Below, in pieces: positions 30,347-39,033 of a stretch of DNA of 64,000 nt. The notes beneath the pieces were generated by a model. It ran no database searches, had not been told where the DNA came from, and saw only the letters and a program-made list of their open reading frames with translations. The stretch comes from Gammaproteobacteria bacterium. GTDB taxonomy: Bacteria > Pseudomonadota > Gammaproteobacteria > Pseudomonadales > Pseudomonadaceae. Within the stretch, counting starts at the first letter, position 1, and each line of letters begins with the position of its first letter. The translations under genes and the position numbers were made by a program. Location of the stretch: positions 62,001-126,000 of the forward strand of contig JAHJYA010000067.1 in the NCBI GenBank assembly GCA_018826895.1, read 5' to 3'.

Positions 30347-31702
30347 ATGAAGATGATTGCCCGCCACAGCGCCGGCCTTTTACTCGCCGCGCTCTGCTTA
30401 CCTTTCACCGCCACCGCCGCAGCACCGCAACCGACCCACGAATTCAGCCTCGATAACGGCCTCAAGGTCATCGTGCGCGAAGACCATCGCGCGCCCGTAG
30501 TGGTCAGCCAGCTCTGGTACAAGGTCGGCTCCAGCTACGAGACGCCCGGCCAGACCGGCCTGTCCCACGCCCTGGAACACATGATGTTCAAGGGCAGCGC
30601 CAAACTCGGCCCAGGCGACGCCTCGCGGGTGCTGCGTGAACTGGGCGCCGAAGAGAACGCTTTCACCAGCGACGACTACACCGCCTACTACCAGGTACTG
30701 GCGCGCGACCGCCTGGCCGTGGCCTTCGAGCTGGAGGCCGACCGCCTGGCCAGCCTGCGGCTGCCGCCAGATGAGTTCAAACGCGAAATCGAAGTGATCA
30801 AGGAAGAACGGCGTCTGCGTACCGACGACCGCCCCTCTAGCCTGGCCTTTGAGCGCTTCAAGGCCATGGCCTACCCGGCCAGCGGCTACCACACGCCGAC
30901 CATCGGCTGGATGGCCGACCTCGACCGCATGACCGTCGAGGAGCTGCGCACCTGGTACGAAGCCTGGTACGCCCCCAACAACGCCACCCTGGTGGTGGTC
31001 GGCGACGTCAGCGCCAGCGAGGTCAAGGTGCTCGCCGAGCGTTACTTCGGCCCCATCCCGGCGCGCACGGTACCGCCGGCGAAGATGCCGCTTGAGCTCG
31101 CCGCCCCTGGCGAACGGCGCATGACCCTGTACCTCAAGACCCAACTGCCGAGCCTGATCATGGGCTTCAACGTCCCCGGTCTGGCCACCGCCGAGGCACC
31201 GCGCCAGGTACACGCTCTGCGCCTGATCGCCGCCCTGCTCGACGGCGGTTACAGCGCGCGCCTGCCGACCCGCCTGGAGCGCGGCGAGGAACTCGTCTCC
31301 GGCGCCTCGGCCTGGTACAACGCCTACCCGCGCGGCGACAGCCTGTTTATCCTCTCGGCAACGCCCAACTCGCAAACCGGCAAGACCCTGGAACAGGCCG
31401 AAGCCGGCCTGTGGCGCGAGCTGCAAGACCTGCAGGCCAACCCGCCATCGGCTGAAGAGCTGGCCCGCGTGCGCGCCCAGGTGATTGCCGAGCTGGTCTA
31501 CGAGCGCGACTCGATCACCAGCCAGGCCACCACCATCGGTCAGTTGGAAACGGTTGGCCTGTCCTGGACCCTGATCGACCAGGAACTGGCCGAGCTGGAA
31601 GCCGTGACCCCGGCCGACATCCAGGCCGCCGCAAAAACCTTCTTCACCCGCGACCGCCTCAGCGTCGCCCATGTATTGCCCGAGGAAAACCGCGATGAGT
31701 GA
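30347..31702 (+). CDS. M16 family zinc peptidase (catalytic, HxxEH)
   Basis: SHALEHMMFKGS inverted zincin motif; signal peptide. Confidence 0.93.
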   Translation: MKMIARHSAGLLLAALCLPFTATAAAPQPTHEFSLDNGLKVIVREDHRAPVVVSQLWYKVGSSYETPGQTGLSHALEHMMFKGSAKLGPGDASRVLRELGAEENAFTSDDYTAYYQVLARDRLAVAFELEADRLASLRLPPDEFKREIEVIKEERRLRTDDRPSSLAFERFKAMAYPASGYHTPTIGWMADLDRMTVEELRTWYEAWYAPNNATLVVVGDVSASEVKVLAERYFGPIPARTVPPAKMPLELAAPGERRMTLYLKTQLPSLIMGFNVPGLATAEAPRQVHALRLIAALLDGGYSARLPTRLERGEELVSGASAWYNAYPRGDSLFILSATPNSQTGKTLEQAEAGLWRELQDLQANPPSAEELARVRAQVIAELVYERDSITSQATTIGQLETVGLSWTLIDQELAELEAVTPADIQAAAKTFFTRDRLSVAHVLPEENRDE

Positions 31703-33182
31703 CCGTAACGGCCTACGCTATGGCCTGCTCGGCCTGGTATTGATCGCCCTGCTGGTGGTGATGGTGCTGGTCTTCCAGCGCCCCGAGACACCGACAGATA
31801 CCCCCACAGCCGCCCCGGTTGCGGCGCCTGTGATTGAGTCGCTGGCCGCCCTGGACCAGCAGGCGCCAAGCCGTCGCGACCTGAACATCCAGACCTGGCA
31901 GACCGCCGAAGGCGCCAAGGTGCTGTTCGTCGAAGCCCGTGAGCTGCCGATGTTCGACCTGCGCCTGACCTTTGCCGCTGGCAGCAGCCAGGATGGCGAC
32001 ACCCAGGGCCTGGCCATGCTGACCAACGCCATGCTCAACGAAGGCGTTGCCGGCAAGGATGTCGGCGCCATCGCCGCCGGCTTCGAGGGTTTGGGTGCCG
32101 AATTCGGCAACGGTGCCTACCGCGACATGGCAGTGGCCAGCCTGCGCAGCCTGAGCGCGGCCGAGCAGCGCGAACCAGCCCTGAAACTGTTCACCGAAGT
32201 CCTGGGCGCGCCGACCTTCCCGGCCGACTCCCTGGCGCGGATCAAGAACCAGATCCTCGCCGGCTTCGAGTTCCAGAAGCAAAACCCCGGCAAGCTGGCC
32301 AGCCTGGCGCTGTTCGAGCGCCTCTACGGCAGCCATCCCTACGCCCACCCGAGCGAAGGCACACCCAGCTCGGTGCCGAGCATCAGCCGCGAACAGCTGC
32401 AGGCCTTTCACGCCCGCGCCTACACCGCCGGTAACGCGGTGATCGCCCTGGTCGGCGACCTCTCGCGCGCCGATGCCGAGGCCATGGCCGCGCGCGTCTC
32501 CGCCGCCCTGCCTGCTGGTCCGGCCTTGCCGCCACCGGCCGAGCCGAGCGTACCGGCCCCTGGCCCCAGCCATGTCGAGTTCCCCTCCAACCAGACTCAC
32601 CTGATGATCGCCCAGCTCGGCATCGACCGCCGCGACCCTGACTATGCCGCGCTCTACCTCGGCAACCAGGTGTTCGGCGGCGGGGGCTTCGGCACCCGCC
32701 TGATGACCGAAGTGCGCGAGAAACGCGGCCTGACCTACGGCGTCTACTCCGGCTTCAGCGCCATGCAGGCGCGCGGCCCGTTTATGATCAACCTGCAGAC
32801 CCGCGCCGACCAAAGCGCCGGCACCCTGCAACTGATCAAAGACCTGCTGGCCGACTTCATCGCCAACGGCCCGACCCAGGAAGAGCTGGACAACGCCAAG
32901 CGAGAAATGGCCGGCAGCTTCCCGCTGTCCACCGCGAGCAACGCGGCGATCGTCGGCCAACTCGGCTCCATGGGGTTCTACGACCTGCCGCTGACCTACC
33001 TGGAAGACTTTATGAACCAAGTCCAGGCGCTGAGCGTCGAGCAAGTGCGCGAGGCCATGGCCCGCCACCTCGACAGCGATGCCCTGGTGATCGTCAGCGC
33101 CGGGCCGACGGTCGAGCAGAAAGAACTGCCGCCGCCCAGCGATACACCGATCGAACAACCCACTGGCGTTCCGGAGCACTGA
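31695..33182 (+). CDS. M16 family peptidase-like protein (partner subunit)
   Basis: M16-like without HxxEH (LAMLTNAMLNEGVAG); N-terminal TM; overlaps upstream M16. Confidence 0.9.
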   Translation: MSDRNGLRYGLLGLVLIALLVVMVLVFQRPETPTDTPTAAPVAAPVIESLAALDQQAPSRRDLNIQTWQTAEGAKVLFVEARELPMFDLRLTFAAGSSQDGDTQGLAMLTNAMLNEGVAGKDVGAIAAGFEGLGAEFGNGAYRDMAVASLRSLSAAEQREPALKLFTEVLGAPTFPADSLARIKNQILAGFEFQKQNPGKLASLALFERLYGSHPYAHPSEGTPSSVPSISREQLQAFHARAYTAGNAVIALVGDLSRADAEAMAARVSAALPAGPALPPPAEPSVPAPGPSHVEFPSNQTHLMIAQLGIDRRDPDYAALYLGNQVFGGGGFGTRLMTEVREKRGLTYGVYSGFSAMQARGPFMINLQTRADQSAGTLQLIKDLLADFIANGPTQEELDNAKREMAGSFPLSTASNAAIVGQLGSMGFYDLPLTYLEDFMNQVQALSVEQVREAMARHLDSDALVIVSAGPTVEQKELPPPSDTPIEQPTGVPEH

Positions 33183-33781
33183 TGCGCAAACCCAACAAGG
33201 CCGCACCCGCCCACGGCGGCGACGGTCAGCTGCGCATCATCGCCGGGCAATGGCGCTCGCGGCAGTTCAACTTTCCCATGGCGGCGGGGCTGCGGCCCAC
33301 GCCGAACCGGGTGCGCGAGACGCTGTTCAACTGGCTGGCGCCCTATGTCGAAGGCGCCAAGGTGCTCGACCTGTTCGCCGGCAGCGGCGCGCTGTTTCTC
33401 GAAGCGCTGTCACGCGGTGCCGGCAGCGCCCTGGCCCTGGACCTCAACCCAGCGGCCATCGCCAGCCTGCGCAGCCACCTGCAAACGCTGAAATGCGACA
33501 ACGGCCAGCTGCAGCAGATCGACGCCCTGCTCTACCTGCAAAATCCAACAACTGCGCCCTACGACCTGGTGTTTCTCGACCCGCCCTTCGGCCAGGAACT
33601 GCTGCTGCCAGCCTGCACACTGCTCGAGCAGAACGGCTGGCTCGCGGCGGACGCCTGGGTCTACACCGAAAGCGAACAACCGCCTTCCAGCCTCGGTTTG
33701 CCCGTCAACTGGCGCCAGCACCGCGAACAAAAAGCCGGCCAGGTGTACTACGCGCTGTGGCAGCGCACCGCAGTGGCGTAA
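33182..33781 (+). CDS. rsmD: 16S rRNA (guanine966-N2)-methyltransferase RsmD
   Basis: RIIAGQWRSRQFNFPMAAGLRPTPNRVRETLFNWL...VLDLFAGSGALFLEALSRGA...LVFLDPPFGQ. Confidence 0.95.
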   Translation: MRKPNKAAPAHGGDGQLRIIAGQWRSRQFNFPMAAGLRPTPNRVRETLFNWLAPYVEGAKVLDLFAGSGALFLEALSRGAGSALALDLNPAAIASLRSHLQTLKCDNGQLQQIDALLYLQNPTTAPYDLVFLDPPFGQELLLPACTLLEQNGWLAADAWVYTESEQPPSSLGLPVNWRQHREQKAGQVYYALWQRTAVA

Positions 33782-33810
33782 CCCAGCAATCGCATAGCTG
33801 TGCCGTGCGG

Positions 33811-33870
33811 GTCGCGGCTAAAGCCCCTCCCACAGAGTGCGCAATACTGTGGGAGGCGCTTCAGCGGCGA
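33811..33870. repeat. Inverted REP pair
   Basis: GTCGCGGCTAAAGCCCCTCCCAC ... GTGGGAGGCGCTTCAGCGGCGA. Confidence 0.8.
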
Positions 33871-34023
33871 GCTTTTAGGGCCACCTACGCTTTACCCCGC
33901 CTGCCGGTTACTATCCCTACCTGCTCTCTTGGCACGGAAGGCAAGGCCGCCCATGACGTCGCTGCTCAATCGGCACCAGTCACACCCCAATGCGCTCCAC
34001 GCTACTCGTATGAGTAAAGGGCG

Positions 34024-35523
34024 ATGACTCCCGAGCATCTGATGCAATTGCTGCGCGCAGGCGAAGGCCTGACAGTCGAGTTCAAACGCGCCCGCGAGGC
34101 GCTGAACCGCGATGTCTACGAGACCATCTGCGCCTTTCTCAACCAACGCGGCGGCACCTTGGTACTGGGCGTAGCAGACGATGGCAGCATTACCGGCATC
34201 GCCCCCGAAGCGGTGGCGCAAATCCGCAAGGACCTGGTCAACACCCTGCACAACACGCAGAAGATCAACCCGCCGATGCAGCTGGTGCCCGAACAGCTGG
34301 AACTGGACGGACAAATTTTGCTGGTGCTGAACGTGCCGGAAAGCTCCCAGGTGCATAGCTGCAACAATCGAGTTTTCAGCCGCAACGAGGATGGCGACTT
34401 CGATATCACTGGCTACAGCCAGCTGTTGAGCGAGCTGTATCTGCGCAAGCAGGTGAGTTACAGCGAAAACCGTATCTTCCCGTTTATCCGCCTGGAGGAC
34501 CTGCGCAGCGACTTGATCGAACGCGTGCGGCATAACGTGCGACTGCAGCGCAGCGGTCATCCCTGGGCCGAGCTGGATGATCTGGAGCTGCTGAAAAGCG
34601 CGCGACTGTACCAGCGTGATTATCAGACTGGCGAAGAAGGCATCTCCATGGCCGGTGCGCTGCTGTTCGGTCGCGACGAGGTGGTACTGGGCGTGGTGCC
34701 GCACCACCGCACCGACGCCATCCTGCGGGTGCAGAACCTGGATCGTTACGACGATCGCGACGATATCCGCACCAACCTGCTGGAGAGCTATGACCGGCTG
34801 ATGGCCTTTGTCGGCAAACACATTGCCGATCCGTTCTACCTGGACGGCGACCAGCGCGTCAGCCTGCGCGAGCGGATCTTCCGCGAGGTGGTGGCCAACC
34901 TGTTGATCCACCGCGAATACCTCAATCCGTTCCCGGCCAAGTTGATTATCCAGCGCGACCGGGTCACCACTGAGAACAGCAACAATTCCCACGGCCTGGG
35001 CCTGCTGCGTCCGGACGATTTTGCCCCCTCGCCAAAAAACCCGGCCATCGCCCGAGTATTCCGCGAGATGCAGTGGGCCGAGGAGCTGGGCTCCGGGGTG
35101 CGCAACCTGTTCAAGTATGCCCGCGCCTTCGGCGGCCAGGACCCGACTCTCAGTGAAGAGTCGATCTTCCGGGTGACTGTGATGCTGCCGCCATTGGCAG
35201 GCATCAACACTACTCTGCCCAGGCTTACGCTGGAGGCGACCCTGGTAAAGCCAGAGTCGCAGCCAGAGTCGCAGCCAGAGTCACAGCCAGAGTCGCTGGA
35301 AATCCGGATACTGCGTTGCCTGCTGACTGGCGCAGCGAGCAAAGCGAGTCTTTCTAGCGCGCTGGGGCAAAAGAGTATCTCCGGGCCACTCAACCAGGCG
35401 GTACGTCAGCTTCTGGCTGATGGCCGGGTCGAGTACACGCAACCTGACAAACCCAATAGCCGGCTGCAACAATACCGCCTCACGCCCGCCGGGCAGGCAC
35501 ACCTGAATCAGTTGGACGCTTAA
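34024..35523 (+). CDS. AlbA_2/Schlafen-type putative DNA- or ATP-binding regulator (RecG-related family)
   Basis: EGLTVEFKRAREALNRDVYETICAFLNQRGGTLVLGVADDGSITGI; C-terminal HATPase-like VVANLLIHREYLNP and wHTH. Confidence 0.85.
   Translation: MTPEHLMQLLRAGEGLTVEFKRAREALNRDVYETICAFLNQRGGTLVLGVADDGSITGIAPEAVAQIRKDLVNTLHNTQKINPPMQLVPEQLELDGQILLVLNVPESSQVHSCNNRVFSRNEDGDFDITGYSQLLSELYLRKQVSYSENRIFPFIRLEDLRSDLIERVRHNVRLQRSGHPWAELDDLELLKSARLYQRDYQTGEEGISMAGALLFGRDEVVLGVVPHHRTDAILRVQNLDRYDDRDDIRTNLLESYDRLMAFVGKHIADPFYLDGDQRVSLRERIFREVVANLLIHREYLNPFPAKLIIQRDRVTTENSNNSHGLGLLRPDDFAPSPKNPAIARVFREMQWAEELGSGVRNLFKYARAFGGQDPTLSEESIFRVTVMLPPLAGINTTLPRLTLEATLVKPESQPESQPESQPESLEIRILRCLLTGAASKASLSSALGQKSISGPLNQAVRQLLADGRVEYTQPDKPNSRLQQYRLTPAGQAHLNQLDA
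35251..35295 (+). repeat. In-frame 12-bp tandem repeat (PESQ)n
   Basis: CCAGAGTCGCAG CCAGAGTCGCAG CCAGAGTCACAG CCAGAGTCG. Confidence 0.9.
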
Positions 35524-35526
35524 GCA

Positions 35527-36510
35527 ATGAGCAACACCTTCAAACCCGCCTGGTGGCTCCCCGGCCCGCACCTGCAGACCCTGTGGAACCCGATGTGCCG
35601 CAAACCGCCGCAGCTTGCGCGCACGCGCGAGCGGCTGTGGCTGGCCGATGGCGACTTTCTTGATCTGGACTGGCACGGCCCGCACCAAGCCGATGCACCG
35701 TTGGTATTGGTGCTGCATGGTTTGACCGGCTCATCCAGCTCGCTCTATGTGCTGGGTTTGCAGCAGCAACTGGCGGCCCAGGGCTGGGCCAGCGTGGCGC
35801 TGAACTGGCGCGGCTGTTCCGGCGAGCCGAATTTGTTGCCGCGCGGTTATCACTCCGGCGCCAGCGAAGACCTTGCCGAAACTGTTGCCCACCTGCGCGC
35901 GCAGCGGCCGATGGCGCCGCTGTATGCGGTCGGTTATTCGCTGGGCGGCAACGTGCTACTCAAGTACCTGGGTGAAAGTGGCGCCGAGAGTCAGCTGCAG
36001 GGCGCGGCGGCGGTCTCGGTGCCGTTCCGTCTGGATCAGTGCGCAGACCGTATCGGCCTGGGCTTCTCGCGGGTTTACCAGGCGCACTTTATGCGCGAGA
36101 TGGTCGCTTACGTGCAGGGCAAGCAGCGCTCGTTCAGCGACCAGGGCCAGGCAGATCGCCTGTCAGTGCTCGAGCGTCTCGGCCCACTGGATGGCATGCG
36201 CACCTTCTGGGATTTCGACGGCCGCATAACTGCGCCACTGCACGGCTATACCGATGCCGCCGACTACTACGCCCGCGCCTCCAGCCGCTTCTACCTCGGC
36301 CGCATCCAGACACCGACCCTGCTGATCCAGGCCGAGGACGATCCCTTCGTGTTCCGCCACAGCCTGCCAGAACCCGCCGAGCTGGCGCCCGGCACCGAGC
36401 TTGAACTGCACGCCCATGGCGGTCACGTCGGCTTCGTCGCTGGCACGCCCTGGCAGCCGGACTACTACCTGGAAAGGCGCATCCCCGCCTGGTTGGCGGG
36501 GCTGGCCTGA
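35527..36510 (+). CDS. YheT-like alpha/beta hydrolase
   Basis: PAWWLPGPHLQTLWNPMCRK...LVLHGLTGSSSSLYVLG...AVGYSLGGNVLLKYLGE. Confidence 0.92.
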   Translation: MSNTFKPAWWLPGPHLQTLWNPMCRKPPQLARTRERLWLADGDFLDLDWHGPHQADAPLVLVLHGLTGSSSSLYVLGLQQQLAAQGWASVALNWRGCSGEPNLLPRGYHSGASEDLAETVAHLRAQRPMAPLYAVGYSLGGNVLLKYLGESGAESQLQGAAAVSVPFRLDQCADRIGLGFSRVYQAHFMREMVAYVQGKQRSFSDQGQADRLSVLERLGPLDGMRTFWDFDGRITAPLHGYTDAADYYARASSRFYLGRIQTPTLLIQAEDDPFVFRHSLPEPAELAPGTELELHAHGGHVGFVAGTPWQPDYYLERRIPAWLAGLA

Positions 36511-36511
36511 G

Positions 36512-37018
36512 TCACTTGGCGGCGAGCTGTTCCGGCATCGCCGAGGAGTGGTGCTTGAGGATTTTCCACTCACCGGCGACCTTCTGGTACACGAAGGTGT
36601 AACGCGCCTGCACGTTACGCACCTTGCCGTCCTGGGTCAGGGCGAAGGTGTACACGCCGGAGTCGATAGCCGCATCAGGGCCTACCTGGCGAATTTCACG
36701 CATATTGATCGTGCCGACCGGCTTGGCCTGCAGGAAGTGGTCGAAATAGTCTTGAATCTCTGCATGGTTGACCCGTACCCGGTTCGATACCGTGGGCTGC
36801 AGGACCGCGTTTTCGGCATACAGGGCCGTGACCTTGGCCGAGTCACCGCTCTGCAGGGCCGCATTCCAGCGCTCGAACAGGCTGGCGACTTGCTGATCCT
36901 GCTCCTGGCTAGGCATCGCTGCCGTGCCGCTGTAGACATAAGGCGCCTCGGCGGCCTGAACCATGGGGGCAGACAGGGCGAGCAACAGGGCGCAGGAACT
37001 GAGCAAAGGTTTCAACAT
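36512..37018 (-). CDS. SgcJ/EcaC-like (SnoaL/NTF2-fold) exported protein
   Basis: Signal peptide MLKPLLSSCALLLALSAPMVQAAE; VASLFERWNAALQSGDSAKVTALYAENAVLQPTVSNRVR. Confidence 0.8.
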   Translation of the reverse strand: MLKPLLSSCALLLALSAPMVQAAEAPYVYSGTAAMPSQEQDQQVASLFERWNAALQSGDSAKVTALYAENAVLQPTVSNRVRVNHAEIQDYFDHFLQAKPVGTINMREIRQVGPDAAIDSGVYTFALTQDGKVRNVQARYTFVYQKVAGEWKILKHHSSAMPEQLAAK

Positions 37019-37198
37019 GGTCTTATCTCCGGCTAAGGGTGGTGCCGTGGGTGACACCGTGATGCCAGAATGCGCGCCCAGGCCCGCCTGCACATCGGCC
37101 AGATGGGGCAGCCGGCCTATGCCAGGTGGCAGATGCGCATCGTGGCCCGAGGTATTAGCCTGCGGCGTGTTATGACGCCCAAATATGCGGAGGCGCAG

Positions 37199-38371
37199 AT
37201 GCTGCACACCTCACCCGACAGCGTGCTGGCCCTGCGCGCCGATTACCGCCAGGCACAAAGCCGCGCCGCCCGCCTGCGCCTGCTGGTAGAAAGTGGCCGC
37301 ACCCTGAATGCCCTGCCCGCCGCCGAAAGCGGTGCGTTGGCCCTGCAACGCGCCTGCAGCTTCTGCGCCATGGATGGCGGCGTCCTATTGCAAACGCAAG
37401 CCGATGGCGGCGTTGCCGTCACGGCGGGCTTCGGCCCGGTGGCGCTGCAGCAACAGCTCGTCAACCTGCCTTGGCAAGGCGCAGCCCAGGTACTCGAAAA
37501 TCCTCTACCGGAGTTGCCACTGGCGCTTTGTTTGCCGCTCTATGCCGCATCGGGCGAGGTCTTCGGCGCCCTGCTGCTGGGCAATGCCAGCAGCATGCGC
37601 TGCCCAGACGAAGAGGACCTCGAGGCCCTGCAACTGCTTGCCACCCTGCTCGCCGGGCACCTGCAGAACAGCCAGTTGATGGAGGCCCTCAGCGCCCGCG
37701 AGCGCAGCATGTCGGAGCTGGTGCACCGCCAAATGACCGCCCAGGAAGACGAGCGTGCGCGGGTGGCTTACGACCTGCACGATGGCCTGGCGCAAACCCT
37801 AGCGGGCTTGCACCAGCACTTGCAGGGGTTCGCCCAGCACCGCCAACTGAACGACGACCTACGCGCCGCCCTGGCGCCGATCCTGCAACTGGCGCAGCGC
37901 AGCATGGGTGAAACGCGCCAGGCGATCGGCGGCCTACGGCCCACCCTGCTGGATGACTTTGGCCTGGCGCCGGCTCTGGACCGTGAACTCGACCGCCTGC
38001 GCGCCCTCGGCCGCCCCGTGCAGTGGCGGCGTCGGGATACCCAGCGCCTGCGCCCCGCAGTGGAGATTGCGCTGTTTCGCATTGGCCAGGAGGCGATCAA
38101 CAACATCTGCAAGCACACCGACGCGGGGGCGGTCAGCCTGGATTTGCACCTCGACGGCGATACCGCTCATCTGCTGGTCGAGGATCAAGGCCAGGGCTTT
38201 GTAGCGCCTGCACAGGGCGCCTCGACGGACGGGCAGGGCATTGGCCTGGTCGCCATGCGCGAGCGCTGCCTGCTGCTCGACGGGCAGTTCAGTTGTAACA
38301 GTCAGCCCGGCCAAGGCACGCGCCTGCTGGCCAGCATTCCGCGAGCGCGGTCTGACGAGGACGCCACATGA
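37199..38371 (+). CDS. GAF-type sensor histidine kinase (HisKA_3, NarX/DegS-like)
   Basis: DERARVAYDLHDGLAQTLAGLHQHLQ H-box; DDFGLAPALDREL; HATPase VEDQGQGF. Start at 37199 assumed. Confidence 0.88.
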   Translation: MLHTSPDSVLALRADYRQAQSRAARLRLLVESGRTLNALPAAESGALALQRACSFCAMDGGVLLQTQADGGVAVTAGFGPVALQQQLVNLPWQGAAQVLENPLPELPLALCLPLYAASGEVFGALLLGNASSMRCPDEEDLEALQLLATLLAGHLQNSQLMEALSARERSMSELVHRQMTAQEDERARVAYDLHDGLAQTLAGLHQHLQGFAQHRQLNDDLRAALAPILQLAQRSMGETRQAIGGLRPTLLDDFGLAPALDRELDRLRALGRPVQWRRRDTQRLRPAVEIALFRIGQEAINNICKHTDAGAVSLDLHLDGDTAHLLVEDQGQGFVAPAQGASTDGQGIGLVAMRERCLLLDGQFSCNSQPGQGTRLLASIPRARSDEDAT

Positions 38372-39033
38372 GCGCACCGATTCGCCTGCTGCTCGCCGAT
38401 GACCATGAGGTGACCCGTGCCGGCTTCGCCGCCATGCTCGCCGACTGCCCCGAGTTCAGCATCGTTGGCCAGGCCGTGGATGGCCGTCAGGCCCTGGAGC
38501 TGTGCGCCGAGCTCAATCCGGACATCGCCATCCTCGACATTCGCATGCCGCACCTCAACGGCCTGGCCACCGCGCGCCTGCTTCACGAGCGCCTGCCGGC
38601 GATCAAGGTGCTGCTGTTCACCATGTACGACAGCCCCGACCACCTGGAAGCGGCGATCAGCGCCGGCGCCGTAGGCTATCTGCTCAAGGACGCCAGCCGC
38701 CAGGAGGTCATCGACGGTCTGCGCCAGGTCGCGGCCGGGCAGAGTGCGCTCAACGGCATGGTCAGCGCGCAACTGCTGCGCCGCGTGGTCGAGCGCGGGC
38801 AAAGCGGTGCGGCCGCCAGCAATGCGCTGACGCCGCGCGAACGCCAGGTGCTCGGGCTGATCGCGGGCGGTTTCACCAACCGCGAAATCGGCGAAAAACT
38901 CGGCATCGCCACCGGCACAGCCAAGGCCCATGTTGAGCGGGTAATCAGCAAGCTGGGCGTTGCCGACCGTACCCAGGCAGCTGTGCAAGGCCTCGCCCTG
39001 GGCCTGGTCGCGCCTGCGGAGAACAACGTGTGA
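38368..39033 (+). CDS. NarL/LuxR-family response regulator
   Basis: IRLLLADDHEVTRAGFAAML...LTPRERQVLGLIAGGFTNREIGEKLGIATGTAKAHVERVISKLG. Confidence 0.95.
   Translation: MSAPIRLLLADDHEVTRAGFAAMLADCPEFSIVGQAVDGRQALELCAELNPDIAILDIRMPHLNGLATARLLHERLPAIKVLLFTMYDSPDHLEAAISAGAVGYLLKDASRQEVIDGLRQVAAGQSALNGMVSAQLLRRVVERGQSGAAASNALTPRERQVLGLIAGGFTNREIGEKLGIATGTAKAHVERVISKLGVADRTQAAVQGLALGLVAPAENNV

Noticed and set aside
30398-33206. Long minus-strand ORFs (424 and 497 aa) opposite the M16 peptidase genes
   Set aside because: Antisense shadow ORFs in high-GC coding DNA; the plus-strand M16 proteins carry clear motifs.
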